53,634 nucleotides of DNA from an uncultured Clostridia bacterium (GTDB lineage: Bacteria > Bacillota > Clostridia > Christensenellales > Borkfalkiaceae): NCBI GenBank assembly GCA_947630035.1, contig CANRFW010000002.1:1-53634 (forward strand). Reading direction: 5' to 3'. Under the pieces are notes generated by a model, which searched no databases, had not been told where the DNA came from, and saw only the letters and a list, made by a program, of their open reading frames with translations. This document shows, piece after piece, positions 14,276 through 22,751 of this stretch (the first letter of the stretch is position 1; each line of letters starts with the position of its first letter). The translations under genes and the position numbers were made by a program.

Positions 14276-14731
14276 TTATTCCTCAATCTCAAATTTTTCT
14301 TTGAGCCAATCGGAAATCATCAATAACCGATATAGTGCCATTTTGATTATTTTCATGGATGCATCGCCTCTTGTGCAAGGGAGCGCTTTCTTTTTGCGGC
14401 AAGGTATTCCGCTATTGTCACCGCACACCACTTTCGTTTCATGGATAAGTATGCAACGAACAGATTGAAATTCATATAATCTATCGCATACTGCTTGTTC
14501 TTCGGTGGTAAGTTCTTTCGCAAACTTATGCCGCGAGTTCAATTCGGCAAGCCATTGGGGTTCAGCCAAAATTTTCTTTTGCACATCGTCTAAAAATTTG
14601 TTGATAGCATTGCATTTTTCTTCAAAGGGAATTTCCTCGGTGAACGCCACGGTTTTACAGTGATGGCAAATATAGTATTTTCCAACCGGGGTGAGTTCGT
14701 TATTGCAACAGTAACATAAGTTTTTGTTCAT
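14276..14731 (-). CDS. Zinc-ribbon protein of unknown function
   Basis: A 151-aa protein with an N-terminal zinc ribbon, CYCC at residues 6-9 and CHHC at 22-25, and a mainly helical remainder. Further cysteines appear in RCILIHETKVVCGDNSGIPC. No known domain is recognised. Base composition is clearly lower in GC than most neighbours, like the adjacent LRR gene, which suggests that the pair was acquired together. The ribosome binding site AAGGAG is good; it lies 24 bp after the LRR gene and they share a terminator. Confidence 0.75.
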   Translation of the reverse strand: MNKNLCYCCNNELTPVGKYYICHHCKTVAFTEEIPFEEKCNAINKFLDDVQKKILAEPQWLAELNSRHKFAKELTTEEQAVCDRLYEFQSVRCILIHETKVVCGDNSGIPCRKKKALPCTRGDASMKIIKMALYRLLMISDWLKEKFEIEE

Positions 14732-14755
14732 TTCTATTTACTCCTTTTTACCTAT

Positions 14756-15974
14756 TTACGCTTCCTCTTTTGTCCAAACGACGGGTTTGCCCGTTGCGGG
14801 GTCATAATGCCAATGCTGTCCATCGGTGTTTTCTTCTGCACTGTAATAATAGCGCGTTGCATTTGTTAAATCAGAATTATATGAAGCTATCTGCATCTCG
14901 GCCCAATCGTCCGGCGTACCCGTGTAATACACACTTGTCAATCCGCTGCAACCCGAGAACGCAACCGCTCCGATTTCGGTCACGCCGTCGGGGATTGTAA
15001 TGCTTGTCAGCCCGCTGCAATTATGAAACGCCCGCTCTCCGATCGAAGTCACGCCGCTCCCGATCGTCACGCTTTCAAGCCCGCTACAATACTCGAACGT
15101 AGCCGCTCCGATTTCGGTCACACTGTTGGGAATTGTAATGCTCGTCAGCCCGTTACAACTAAAAAACGCAGAACTTCCAATCGAGGTCACACTGTTGGGA
15201 ATTGTAATGCTCGTCAGCCCGTTACAACTAGAAAACGCAGAACTTCCAATCGAGGTCACGCTGTTTGGAATTGTAATACTCGTCAGTCCACTGCAAAAAT
15301 AGAACGCCGAATCTCCAATCTCGGTCACGCCGTCGGGAATCGTCACGCTTTCAAGTCCGCAGAAACCATAGAACGTATACGGCTTGATTTCCGTAATTCC
15401 TGCGGGGATCGTCAGATTTTTTGCTTCCTCACCGTTCCAATATAAATGTCTCGCAGGGGATAGCAAATTAGCCGCCCAATTTCCTTCAAAATCAATTCTA
15501 CACCATGCCGCGAGATCGGTAATGTATACTCCCGTCAGGCCGCTGCAACCGCCGAACGCTCTATTTCCGATCAGGGTCACGCTGGCGGGAATTGTAATGC
15601 TTGTCAGTCCGCTGCAACCGCCAAACGCCCTATCTCCGATCGAGGTCACGCTGTCGGGGATGGAAATGCTTATAAGCGACGTGGCACGCGTGTCCCTGTT
15701 GGAATCGAACGCAGAGGTTGCGATTTCCTTTACGGGCAATCCTTTGTGCGTGGCGGGGATGACGATCTCGAGTTCTTCGCAAGTGCCGAGACCGACAACG
15801 GCGAAATATTCTCCGCCCCGGTCATCCCTGCGCTTTTGGAATTGCAATCCCTCGGTGCCGGTTTTCGTTCACGGTTCCGCCGCTCTTGCCCTTCTCTCCG
15901 CACGCCGCAAGGCCGAAGCAGAGGCACAATGCGCTTACAAGCGCAAGCAAAACAAGCCACAACTTCTTTTTCAT
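14756..15974 (-). pseudogene. BspA-type leucine-rich-repeat lipoprotein, frameshifted
   Basis: A signal-peptide ORF (ATG at 15974, MKKKLWLVLLALVSA then lipobox GLAAC) stops at 15822 after 50 aa. The LRR ORF lies in another frame, has no real start (TTG only) and is closed upstream by TGA. Removing one base at the GG at about 15860-15861 joins them as ...TVNENGTEGLQFQKR..., the usual GTEG-L start of such repeats, giving a product near 405 aa. The body has about nine LRR_5 units of the type LTSITIPNSVTSIGSSAFSSC. Intact relatives are surface lipoproteins that mediate adhesion. It could be a real inactivating or phase-variable mutation, or a sequencing error. Confidence 0.85.
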
Positions 15975-16007
15975 TCTCTTCTCCTTTTCGCGGGCAAAAA
16001 ATAAGGA

Positions 16008-16030
16008 CGCCCGACAATATCGGGCGCCCG
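16008..16030 (-). terminator. Terminator-like hairpin just upstream of the LRR lipoprotein
   Basis: On the minus strand CGCCCGA, loop TATTG, TCGGGCG is followed by TCCTTATTTTTTG. It sits directly before the AAGGAG and ATG of the lipoprotein, so it would act as an attenuator in that leader or stop transcripts that arise in the palindrome region to its right. Confidence 0.55.
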
Positions 16031-16051
16031 CTTCGAGTATCCCGTATTGTC

Positions 16052-16138
16052 TGCGTCACAATTCTCCGGTAGTACACGGAAAAAAGGATACACCGATGCC
16101 GTTGTATCTGTGTACTACCATTATTGAATTGTGACGCA
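16052..16138. repeat. 87-bp palindromic element with three nested stems
   Basis: The outer arms TGCGTCACAATTC / GAATTGTGACGCA are 13 bp and perfect. The inner arms GGTAGTACAC / GTGTACTACC are 10 bp and perfect. An innermost GATACA / TGTATC closes the structure. On the plus strand it is followed by TTTTT. It is the only copy I found in the window and is unrelated to families A-E. It could be a miniature mobile element, a cruciform or a small structured RNA. Confidence 0.75.
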
Positions 16139-16190
16139 TTTTTATTCTACCACGGGCGGGGAAATTTTGCAAGTGCTTCTTCGAAATAAA

Positions 16191-16219
16191 TTTACTTTTG
16201 TAGGAAGTTGCGCTATAAT
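16191..16219 (+). promoter_or_regulatory. metG promoter
   Basis: TTTACT and TATAAT with 17-bp spacing. The start codon lies 19 bp after the -10 box, leaving a very short leader, so a T-box or similar riboswitch is excluded here. Confidence 0.75.
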
Positions 16220-16238
16220 AGAACAAACGAGGTACCAT

Positions 16239-18194
16239 ATGGCAAAGAAATACTATATCACGACCCCCATTTACTACCCGAGCGGAAATTGGCATATCGG
16301 GCACTGTTACACGACGGTCATTTGCGACGCTCTCGCCCGCTTCCACAAACTCATGGGCGAGGAGGTCTTTTTCCTTACGGGGACGGACGAACACGGCCAG
16401 AAGGTGGAAAAAGAGGCGGCAAAGCGGGGGGTCTCCCCCAAAGAATTCGTCGACCCGCTCGTCTCCGAACTCAAGGACATGTGGCGGCTCCTCGATATCG
16501 GCTACAACCGCTTCATCCGCACGACGGATGAGGACCATGTGAAGGCAGTGCAGCATATCTATCAAAAGCTCTACGAGAGCGGGGATATCTACAAGGCGGA
16601 GTATAGCGGGTACTACTGCACGCCGTGCGAGGCGTTCTGGACGGAGGGCCAGCTGAAGGGGGGCAAGTGCCCCGACTGCGGGCGGGAAGTCACCCTCCAA
16701 AAGGAGGAGAGCTACTTCTTCCGCCTCTCCAAATACGCCCCCCGCATTCTGAAACTTTATGAGGACGCCCCCGAATTTTTACAGCCCAAGTCCCGCGTCA
16801 ACGAGATGGTGAATAACTTCCTGAAGGCGGGGCTCACCGATCTTTGCATCTCCCGCACGACGGTGAAGTGGGGGGTGCCCCTCCCCTTCGACCGAAAGCA
16901 CACCGCCTATGTGTGGATCGACGCCCTCTCCAATTATATTACGGCGCTCGGCTACGGCTCCGAAAACGACGGGCTGTACCGCAAATTCTGGCCCGCCGAC
17001 CTCCACATGGTGGGCAAAGAGATCGTGCGCTTCCACGCCATCATCTGGCCCGCCATTTTAATGGCGCTCGGGGAGCCTGTTCCCAAACAGGTCTACGGGC
17101 ACGGGTGGCTGCTCATCGGCGGGGACAAACTCAGCAAGTCCAAAGAAAACGCCCGCCCCGAACTCACCGACCCCTACGAACTCGTCAAGCGCTACGGCGC
17201 GGATGCGGTGCGCTACTATCTCCTCCGCGAAATTCCCTTCGGCAGTGACGGGGAATTTACGACGGAGCGCTTCTTAAGCCGTATCAATGCCGACCTTGCG
17301 AACGATCTCGGGAACCTCGTCTCCCGCACGGCGGCGATGATCGTGCAGTACTTCGGCGCCCTTCCCGCACGCGGAGAGGAGGAGGGGACGGACGGCGAGC
17401 TTATCTCCCTTGCGGAGGGGACGTATGCAAAGGTGAAGTCCGCCATGGACAGGCTCAACGCGCCCGAAGCGCTCGAGGCGATCTTTGCCCTCGTCGGGCG
17501 GGCGAACAAGTATATCGACGAGACGACCCCTTGGCTTCTCGCGCGCGACCCCTCCCAAAAGGCGCGGCTGGGTGCCGTTTTATACAACCTTGCCGAGGTG
17601 TGCCGCATTGCGGCGATCCTCCTAAAGCCCTTCCTCACCAAGGCGCCCGCGCTCATTTTGAAGAGCTTTTCGTGTGACGGGGGCGCGGGGTTCGAAGCGC
17701 TCCCGTTCGGCGCCCTCCGCGAGGGGGCCGAGGTCGTGAAGCTCCCGCCCCTCTTCCCCCGCATCGACGTCAAAAAGGAACTTGCGGAGGTGGAGAAACT
17801 CGTGCGCTCCCGCACCCCTGCCCCGAAGGAAACGCCCTCCGTTTCCTCTGCTGCCGCCCCGCACGCAAGCGCTCCCATCACCATCGACGACTTCTTCAAA
17901 GTGGAGCTGAAAGTGGGGGAGATCGTCGCCTGCGAGCGGGTCCCCAAGGCGAAAAAACTCCTGCACGAGACGGTGAAGATCGGGGATGAGACCCGCTCCG
18001 TCGTCTCGGGCATCGCGCAGTACTATGCGCCCGAGGAGCTGATCGGCAAGAAAGTCGTCGTCGTCACAAACCTGAAGCCCGTCACCCTCTGCGGCGTCCT
18101 CTCGGAGGGGATGATCCTCTGCGCGGACGACGGCAAGTCCCTCTCCATCGTCTCCCCCGAAAGGGATACGGAGAGCGGGGCGACCGTGCGATGA
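16239..18194 (+). CDS. metG: Methionyl-tRNA synthetase with C-terminal tRNA-binding domain
   Basis: A 651-aa class I synthetase that charges tRNA-Met. The HIGH motif is WHIGH at about residues 18-22 and the KMSKS loop is DKLSKSK near 297. A zinc knuckle is seen in CTPC...CPDC (about 127-149). The C-terminal EMAP/Trbp111-like OB-fold starts near ITIDDFFKVELKVGEI, so this is the dimeric type. The ATG after ACGAGGT is chosen over the longer ORF, whose extra N-terminus lies upstream of the promoter. It overlaps tatD by 4 bp. Confidence 0.97.
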   Translation: MAKKYYITTPIYYPSGNWHIGHCYTTVICDALARFHKLMGEEVFFLTGTDEHGQKVEKEAAKRGVSPKEFVDPLVSELKDMWRLLDIGYNRFIRTTDEDHVKAVQHIYQKLYESGDIYKAEYSGYYCTPCEAFWTEGQLKGGKCPDCGREVTLQKEESYFFRLSKYAPRILKLYEDAPEFLQPKSRVNEMVNNFLKAGLTDLCISRTTVKWGVPLPFDRKHTAYVWIDALSNYITALGYGSENDGLYRKFWPADLHMVGKEIVRFHAIIWPAILMALGEPVPKQVYGHGWLLIGGDKLSKSKENARPELTDPYELVKRYGADAVRYYLLREIPFGSDGEFTTERFLSRINADLANDLGNLVSRTAAMIVQYFGALPARGEEEGTDGELISLAEGTYAKVKSAMDRLNAPEALEAIFALVGRANKYIDETTPWLLARDPSQKARLGAVLYNLAEVCRIAAILLKPFLTKAPALILKSFSCDGGAGFEALPFGALREGAEVVKLPPLFPRIDVKKELAEVEKLVRSRTPAPKETPSVSSAAAPHASAPITIDDFFKVELKVGEIVACERVPKAKKLLHETVKIGDETRSVVSGIAQYYAPEELIGKKVVVVTNLKPVTLCGVLSEGMILCADDGKSLSIVSPERDTESGATVR

Positions 18195-18937
18195 TCGACG
18201 TTCACGCCCATTTTGCGGGGGAGGGGTACGATTTTCCCGCCGAATGGGAGAAAATTTCGGCGGCGGGGGTCGATACCGTCCTCCTCGCCGCGGACACTTT
18301 GGAACACGCCGCATGGCACGCGGAGTTCGCGAAGACGCATGCGGGGTGCTATTTTACCGTCGGCATCCACCCCGAATTTGCGGGGGACTCCTTCGATGAG
18401 ACGGTCTTCCGTGCCCTTGCCGCCCGAAAGGAGTGCGCGGCGGTGGGGGAGATCGGGCTTGACTACCACTACGGCGCAGAGACAAAAGAGGCGCAGCTCG
18501 CCCTCTTCGAGCGGCAGCTCGCCCTCGCGGAGGAGCTTGCCCTTCCCGTGCAGGTCCACTCCCGCGACGCCTGTGCGGACACCCTCGCCCTTCTCCGTGC
18601 GCACACGCCCTCCCGCGGGTTTTTGATGCACTGCTATTCGTACGGCGCGGAGAATCTCAACGCCTTTCTCGACCTCGGCGCCTATGTTTCCTTCGGCGGC
18701 GTGGTGTGTTTCAAGAACGCGCGGCGGGCGGTTGAGGCGGCGGAGGCGTGCCCCGCAGACCGCATCCTCACCGAGACGGACAGTCCCTATTTATCCCCCT
18801 TCCGCGGAGAGAAGAACACCCCCGCGAATATCCCCGTCATCCTCAAAAAATTGGCGGAGATAAAGGGCGTCTCCTTGGGCGAAATGGAGGAGCATGTGCG
18901 CGAAAACGCCCTCGCCCTCTTCCCGAAACTCGTATGA
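18191..18937 (+). CDS. TatD-family metal-dependent hydrolase
   Basis: A 248-aa TIM-barrel hydrolase. Metal ligands are visible: DVHAHF (H5, H7), GEIGLDYH, QVHSRDA, HCYSYG and ETDSPY. TatD proteins are 3'-5' exonucleases or phosphohydrolases in DNA repair or RNA turnover. The metG-tatD pairing is very common in Bacillota. The ATG overlaps the metG stop, and the 3' end overlaps the radical-SAM gene in the same way. Confidence 0.93.
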   Translation: MIDVHAHFAGEGYDFPAEWEKISAAGVDTVLLAADTLEHAAWHAEFAKTHAGCYFTVGIHPEFAGDSFDETVFRALAARKECAAVGEIGLDYHYGAETKEAQLALFERQLALAEELALPVQVHSRDACADTLALLRAHTPSRGFLMHCYSYGAENLNAFLDLGAYVSFGGVVCFKNARRAVEAAEACPADRILTETDSPYLSPFRGEKNTPANIPVILKKLAEIKGVSLGEMEEHVRENALALFPKLV

Positions 18938-19524
18938 AAGATACCTATACCTATCAGATCGGAGAAAACCTCTATCTCAATCTCACCAACCGCTGTACCA
19001 ACCGCTGCACCTTTTGCGTCAGAGGCAAGGAGACCTATGAGGGGTACGCCCTTTGGCTGAAGGGGGCGGAGCCGACCGTTTCGCAGGTAGAGGCGGAGAT
19101 CGGCGATCCCGCAAGATATCGCGAGATCGTCTTCTGCGGTTACGGCGAACCCACCGAACGGCTTCATGATATGCTGGAAATTTGCGATTACGTACACGCC
19201 CGCGGCGGGAGGACGAGGCTCAACACCAACGGGCACGGGTCCCTCCTTGCGGGGCGGAACATTGCGCCCGAACTCTTCGGAAAGCTCGACGGGGTGAACG
19301 TCTCCCTGAACGCGCCCGAAGAGGCGGAATACGTCAAACTCTGCCGCCCGCAGATCGCGGGGGCATTCGGGGGGATGCTGCAATTCGCGCGGGACTTGAA
19401 GGCGGCGGGGGTGAACGCGTGGTTCTCCGTCGTAGACTGCATCGGCGGGGAGAAAGTGGAGAAGTGCCGCGCCCTCGCGAGGGAAGCGGGTCTCCCCCTC
19501 AAAGTGCGGCCGATGATAGACTGA
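18934..19524 (+). CDS. TatD-linked radical SAM protein
   Basis: A 196-aa radical SAM protein. The cluster motif is C-x3-C-x2-C in CTNRCTFC (C21, C25, C28), followed by a GYGEPT motif (SAM binding) and NTNGHG. Small radical SAM proteins encoded next to tatD form a known family whose reaction is not established. The start is the ATG that overlaps the tatD stop; the longer ORF only reads tatD in another frame. Confidence 0.92.
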   Translation: MKDTYTYQIGENLYLNLTNRCTNRCTFCVRGKETYEGYALWLKGAEPTVSQVEAEIGDPARYREIVFCGYGEPTERLHDMLEICDYVHARGGRTRLNTNGHGSLLAGRNIAPELFGKLDGVNVSLNAPEEAEYVKLCRPQIAGAFGGMLQFARDLKAAGVNAWFSVVDCIGGEKVEKCRALAREAGLPLKVRPMID

Positions 19525-19527
19525 AAA

Positions 19528-19577
19528 GTCGGAGAGCCGGGAAAACTCGCGCTCTCCCGACTCTCTTGTTCTTTTGT
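19528..19577 (+). terminator. Terminator after metG-tatD-radical SAM operon
   Basis: AGTCGGAGAGC pairs with GCTCTCCCGACT (one bulge) and CTCTTGTTCTTTT follows. It separates this operon from rsmA. Confidence 0.65.
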
Positions 19578-19635
19578 CGCAAGGCTTCCCTTGCAATCAC
19601 AGTATGGGCGGAAAATCCGCCCCCATGTATGGAAA

Positions 19636-20469
19636 ATGATGGAAACACTCGGCGAAACGCTCGCAAAACACGGGTTTTGGTTCAAGAAAAAATACGGGCA
19701 GAATTTCCTCTCGGACGGGAACTTGCTCGACGCCATCGTGCGCGACGCGGGGGTGGACGAAGGGGCCACCGTTCTCGAGATCGGCGCGGGGGCGGGCGCG
19801 CTCACGCGGGCTATCTCGCGGCGGGCGAAGCGGGTCGTCGCCTATGAGATAGACCCCACTCTCCGCCCTGTCCTCGCGGAGACCCTCTCGGGGTGCGAGA
19901 ACGCCGAGGTCGTCTTCCGCGATTTCATGCGGGAGGACCTGCCCGTCCTTGAGGAGGAACTCGGGGAGTACCTCGTCGTCGCCAATCTTCCCTACTATGT
20001 CACGACCCCCGTCGTCCTCCGCTTTTTGGAGGAGGCAAAAAAGTGCCGCGGCGTCACGGTGATGGTGCAGGAAGAGGTCGCCCTGCGCTTCTGCGCCAAG
20101 GAAAATACCCCCGATTACGGCGCGATCACGGCGGCGATCGCCCTCAAGGGGAGGGCGCGCATCACGCGGAGAGTGCCGCGGACGGCGTTCACCCCCCGCC
20201 CCAATGTGGACTCGGCGGTCGTCGCGATCGAGTTTTGCGGCGGCGTTGCCGTAAAGAGCGAAAAAATGTACCGCGAGACGGTGCGCGCCGCCTTTTCGAG
20301 CCGCCGTAAGACCCTTGAAAACAACCTGATCGGCGGATTTTCCCTCTCCCGCGAGGAGGCAAAAACGCTCCTGCATGCCGCAGACATTCCCGAAGGGGCC
20401 CGCGGGGAGACCCTCTCTCCCGCCGACTTCGCACGGCTTGCCGACCTCCTTTCCGAAAGGACGAGATAG
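19636..20469 (+). CDS. rsmA: 16S rRNA dimethyladenosine transferase (KsgA)
   Basis: A 277-aa Erm/KsgA-type methyltransferase that dimethylates A1518 and A1519 near the 3' end of 16S rRNA. Motifs are KKYGQNFLSD, LEIGAGAGALTRAI (SAM), NLPYYVTTP (catalytic motif IV) and AAFSSRRKTLENNL. Two ATG codons stand in tandem; the first is used. The ribosome binding site is weak. A GGGCGGA-AAA-TCCGCCC hairpin lies about 20 bp upstream of the start and may affect expression. It is flanked by terminators on both sides. Confidence 0.95.
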   Translation: MMETLGETLAKHGFWFKKKYGQNFLSDGNLLDAIVRDAGVDEGATVLEIGAGAGALTRAISRRAKRVVAYEIDPTLRPVLAETLSGCENAEVVFRDFMREDLPVLEEELGEYLVVANLPYYVTTPVVLRFLEEAKKCRGVTVMVQEEVALRFCAKENTPDYGAITAAIALKGRARITRRVPRTAFTPRPNVDSAVVAIEFCGGVAVKSEKMYRETVRAAFSSRRKTLENNLIGGFSLSREEAKTLLHAADIPEGARGETLSPADFARLADLLSERTR

Positions 20470-20491
20470 TTTATTCACAAAGAAAACTTTT

Positions 20492-20513
20492 GCCCGCCTC
20501 GCGGGCTTTTTTT
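20492..20513 (+). terminator. rsmA terminator
   Basis: GCCCGC-CTC-GCGGGC followed by TTTTTTT. Confidence 0.9.
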
Positions 20514-20530
20514 ACGCCCAAGTTCGGGGG

Positions 20531-20569
20531 AATGGAGAATGGGGAATTGAGAATGGAGAATGGGGAATG
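20531..20569. repeat. GAATGGA/GGGGAATT tandem repeat
   Basis: AATGGAGAATGGGGAATTG is repeated as AGAATGGAGAATGGGGAATG. Similar GAATGGAGAATTG tracts are familiar to me from spacers of many bacterial genomes; no function is known. Confidence 0.7.
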
Positions 20570-20615
20570 AAAAGTGAAGGCGGGGTTGCGCGCCGCCTTG
20601 CTATTTTATTCTCGG

Positions 20616-20665
20616 CTCCCCCTTCGAGGGGGAGCTGTCACGCCACGCATGGCGTGACTGAGGGG
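20616..20665. repeat. Double-hairpin repeat CTCCCCC / GTCACGCC
   Basis: Stem CTCCCCC-TTCGA-GGGGGAG is followed by GTCACGCC-ACGCAT-GGCGTGAC and then TGAGGGGG. This 'GGGGGAGCTGTCACG...TGACTGAGGGGG' form is a widespread intergenic repeat in gut Clostridia (recollection, not checked). Confidence 0.7.
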
Positions 20666-20698
20666 GTGTTATAAACAAGGCGCGGGGCGGCGGGCCCT

Positions 20699-21577
20699 TC
20701 ATAAAACCCTTCTTCCCCCGAGGAAATATCCCCAGCGCTTGGCGGAGATCGGCTCGATCTTGGCGTAGTCGGAGGCGGTGTGGAGGATATAGTTGTCCCC
20801 GAGGTACAGCCCCACGTGTCCCACCCGCTCGATGCCCGCATTGTGTTCCCGCGCGGCGTTCGTAAAAAAGAGGAGGTCCCCCCGCACAAGCTCGCTTTTT
20901 TCCACCCCATGTCCCTGTTTTACCTGAACACGGGTGGTTACGCCGAGGAGGACGTCCGCCCCGCGGAAAAAGAGATACTGCATGAGGGAGGAACAGTCGA
21001 ACCGCTCCTCCGAGAATCCCTTGAGGGGGAGGCCCGTCCCGTCGTGGAAGCGGACCGCGCCGTACACATAGGGGACGCCGAGCAGGCGGCACCCCTCCGC
21101 GATCACCCGCTCCGTCCTCTCGTCCGCCCGCCCGAGAAAGAAGGGTTCGGTGTACCTCCCGTCTGCACTCACGAAGGCGGTCTTCCCGCGGTAGGAGGTC
21201 GTATACCAGCTCCCCGACTTCTCTCCGCGGGGGAGGAGGACCCCCTTTTCCGCGGCGCCGAGTACGGGAAACTCCGTCCCCGCACCCGCTCTCACGCGCA
21301 GCCCGTCCGCCAATACGCGCACATACTCCGTCCGCGCGGGGGTTTTCCCGGGGACGGGGTCCTCCTCATCCTCGGGGACTTCTTCCTTTTCGGGGTCCTC
21401 CTCATCCTCGGGGACTTCTTCCTTTTCGGGGCCTTCCTCATTCCCGGGATATTCCTCATTCTCGGGGGGAACCGCGGCCTCATAGCGGGGCGGGGCGGGC
21501 GGCACAGGCTTTTCGCATGCCGCAAGGGGGAGGGCGGCGAGCGCCGCAAGCACAAAGAGAAGGGCAAGTTTTTTCAT
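20699..21577 (-). CDS. NlpC/P60 peptidoglycan hydrolase lipoprotein with SH3 domain
   Basis: A 292-aa lipoprotein: signal peptide with lipobox PLAAC (C21), an acidic Pro/Glu linker with two copies of EKEEVPEDEEDP, a bacterial SH3 domain (about residues 85-145, RVRAGAGTEFPVLG) and a C-terminal NlpC/P60 domain. The catalytic Cys is in FDCSS and the His in RVGHVGLYLG. Such enzymes cut the gamma-D-Glu-diamino acid bond of cell-wall peptides. The start has AAGGAGG 8 bp upstream. Confidence 0.93.
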   Translation of the reverse strand: MKKLALLFVLAALAALPLAACEKPVPPAPPRYEAAVPPENEEYPGNEEGPEKEEVPEDEEDPEKEEVPEDEEDPVPGKTPARTEYVRVLADGLRVRAGAGTEFPVLGAAEKGVLLPRGEKSGSWYTTSYRGKTAFVSADGRYTEPFFLGRADERTERVIAEGCRLLGVPYVYGAVRFHDGTGLPLKGFSEERFDCSSLMQYLFFRGADVLLGVTTRVQVKQGHGVEKSELVRGDLLFFTNAAREHNAGIERVGHVGLYLGDNYILHTASDYAKIEPISAKRWGYFLGGRRVL

Positions 21578-21607
21578 AACGCGTCCTCCTTATCATAAAG
21601 GTAAGGC

Positions 21608-21637
21608 AGTATAACACGGGCGGCGTGACAAAATCAA
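21608..21637 (-). promoter_or_regulatory. Promoter of the NlpC/P60 lipoprotein
   Basis: On the minus strand TTGATT and TATACT are 18 bp apart. Confidence 0.5.
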
Positions 21638-21692
21638 GAAAATCATGCAGGCGGATTTTTGGGAAAGGAGGGAGAAATTTCTTCCGAAGCCC

Positions 21693-21720
21693 TTGAAAAT
21701 GCCCGAAAACGCGCTATAAT
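21693..21720 (+). promoter_or_regulatory. Promoter of the alpha/beta hydrolase
   Basis: TTGAAA and TATAAT with 16-bp spacing, followed by AGAGGAGG before the ATG. Confidence 0.75.
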
Positions 21721-21737
21721 GGAAGAGGAGGCAAACT

Positions 21738-22619
21738 ATGGTATTCGAGAGTTTCGACGGGAAGAAGATCTATGTGCATGAGTGGACGGAGGTCGAAAAC
21801 CCCAAGGGGGTGGTGCAGATCGTCCACGGCATGACCGAACACGGCGGCAGATACGAGGGCTTCGCGCGGTATCTCAACGAGCGGGGGTACGTTGTCGTCG
21901 CCGACGACCACCGCGGGCACGGCAACACCGATCCCGAGACCCTCGGCTGGTGCGCGGGGGACATGTTCACGGACACCGTGCGGGACGAGGCGGAGATCGC
22001 CAAGGCATGCCGCGCCAAGTATCCCGGGCTGAAGCTCTTCCTCTTCGGGTTCTCCTACGGGTCCTTTTTGACGCAGAGCTTCCTTTCGAAGTACCCCGAC
22101 CTCATCGACGGCGCGGTCGTCGCGGGGAGCAACCATAAAAAGGATTTCGAGGTGTACCTCGGCTCCGTCGTCTCCCGTCTCAAGGGGGAGAAGAAGCCCG
22201 CGAAACTCATCGAGAAGCTCTCCTTCGGCGCCTACGCCAAGAAGTTCGAAGACAGGCAGTGGCTCTCCGCCGACGCCGAGAACAACGCCGCCTATGCGCA
22301 CGACCCTTTCTGCGGGTTCACCTGCTCCAACCGTTTTTACCGTGATTTCTTCAAGGGGCTGAAATCGCTGTACACGAAGAAGTACATTGCGGGACTGAAA
22401 AAGGATATGCCCGTTCTCCTCGTCTCGGGGCAGAACGATCCCGTCGGCGAGATGGGGAAGGGGGTGAAGAGGCTCTACCGCTTCTACACCGAGAAGGCGG
22501 GGATGAAGAATGTCTCTCTCGTTCTCTTCGAAGGCTCCCGCCACGAGTTCCTGAACGAGAAGGAGGGGAGGGAACAAAAACGCGGCGCCGTTCTCGGATT
22601 TTTCGAGAAAAACGCATAA
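21738..22619 (+). CDS. Alpha/beta hydrolase, monoacylglycerol lipase-like
   Basis: A 293-aa cytoplasmic alpha/beta hydrolase. The HGMTEHGGRY oxyanion region, DHRGHG motif and nucleophile elbow GFSYGS (S106) match the serine aminopeptidase S33/monoacylglycerol lipase group. The acid is probably in SGQNDPVG and the His in GSRHEFLNE. It would hydrolyse lysophospholipids or monoacylglycerols; the exact substrate cannot be read from sequence. Single-gene unit with promoter and terminator. Confidence 0.92.
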   Translation: MVFESFDGKKIYVHEWTEVENPKGVVQIVHGMTEHGGRYEGFARYLNERGYVVVADDHRGHGNTDPETLGWCAGDMFTDTVRDEAEIAKACRAKYPGLKLFLFGFSYGSFLTQSFLSKYPDLIDGAVVAGSNHKKDFEVYLGSVVSRLKGEKKPAKLIEKLSFGAYAKKFEDRQWLSADAENNAAYAHDPFCGFTCSNRFYRDFFKGLKSLYTKKYIAGLKKDMPVLLVSGQNDPVGEMGKGVKRLYRFYTEKAGMKNVSLVLFEGSRHEFLNEKEGREQKRGAVLGFFEKNA

Positions 22620-22652
22620 CGGGTGCGGGAAAACCGCATTTGGGTTGAACGG

Positions 22653-22687
22653 AACGCGGAGGAGCGGTGTTCTCTTCCGCGTTTTTA
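22653..22687 (+). terminator. Terminator of the alpha/beta hydrolase
   Basis: AACGCGGAGGAG pairs with CTCTTCCGCGTT (12 bp, one G-T) and a T-run follows. Confidence 0.85.
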
Positions 22688-22714
22688 TTTTTGCGGTTTG
22701 GGCGTGCGGGGCAC

Positions 22715-22742
22715 AAAAAAAGACCCGCCGCGGCGGGTCTTT
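22715..22742 (-). terminator. Terminator of the SDR-EFR1-flavoprotein operon
   Basis: AGACCCGCCG/CGGCGGGTCT with an A-run on its left, which is the T-run on the minus strand. It lies 9 bp after the last stop of the operon. Confidence 0.85.
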
Positions 22743-22751
22743 CCGTAACGC

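Noticed and set aside
16131-16238. N-terminal extension of metG in the ORF track
   Set aside because: The extension lies upstream of and across the metG promoter; the normal MetG N-terminus starts at the ATG at 16239.
16141-16238. T-box or methionine riboswitch before metG
   Set aside because: The predicted transcript leader is only about 12 nt, too short for either element.
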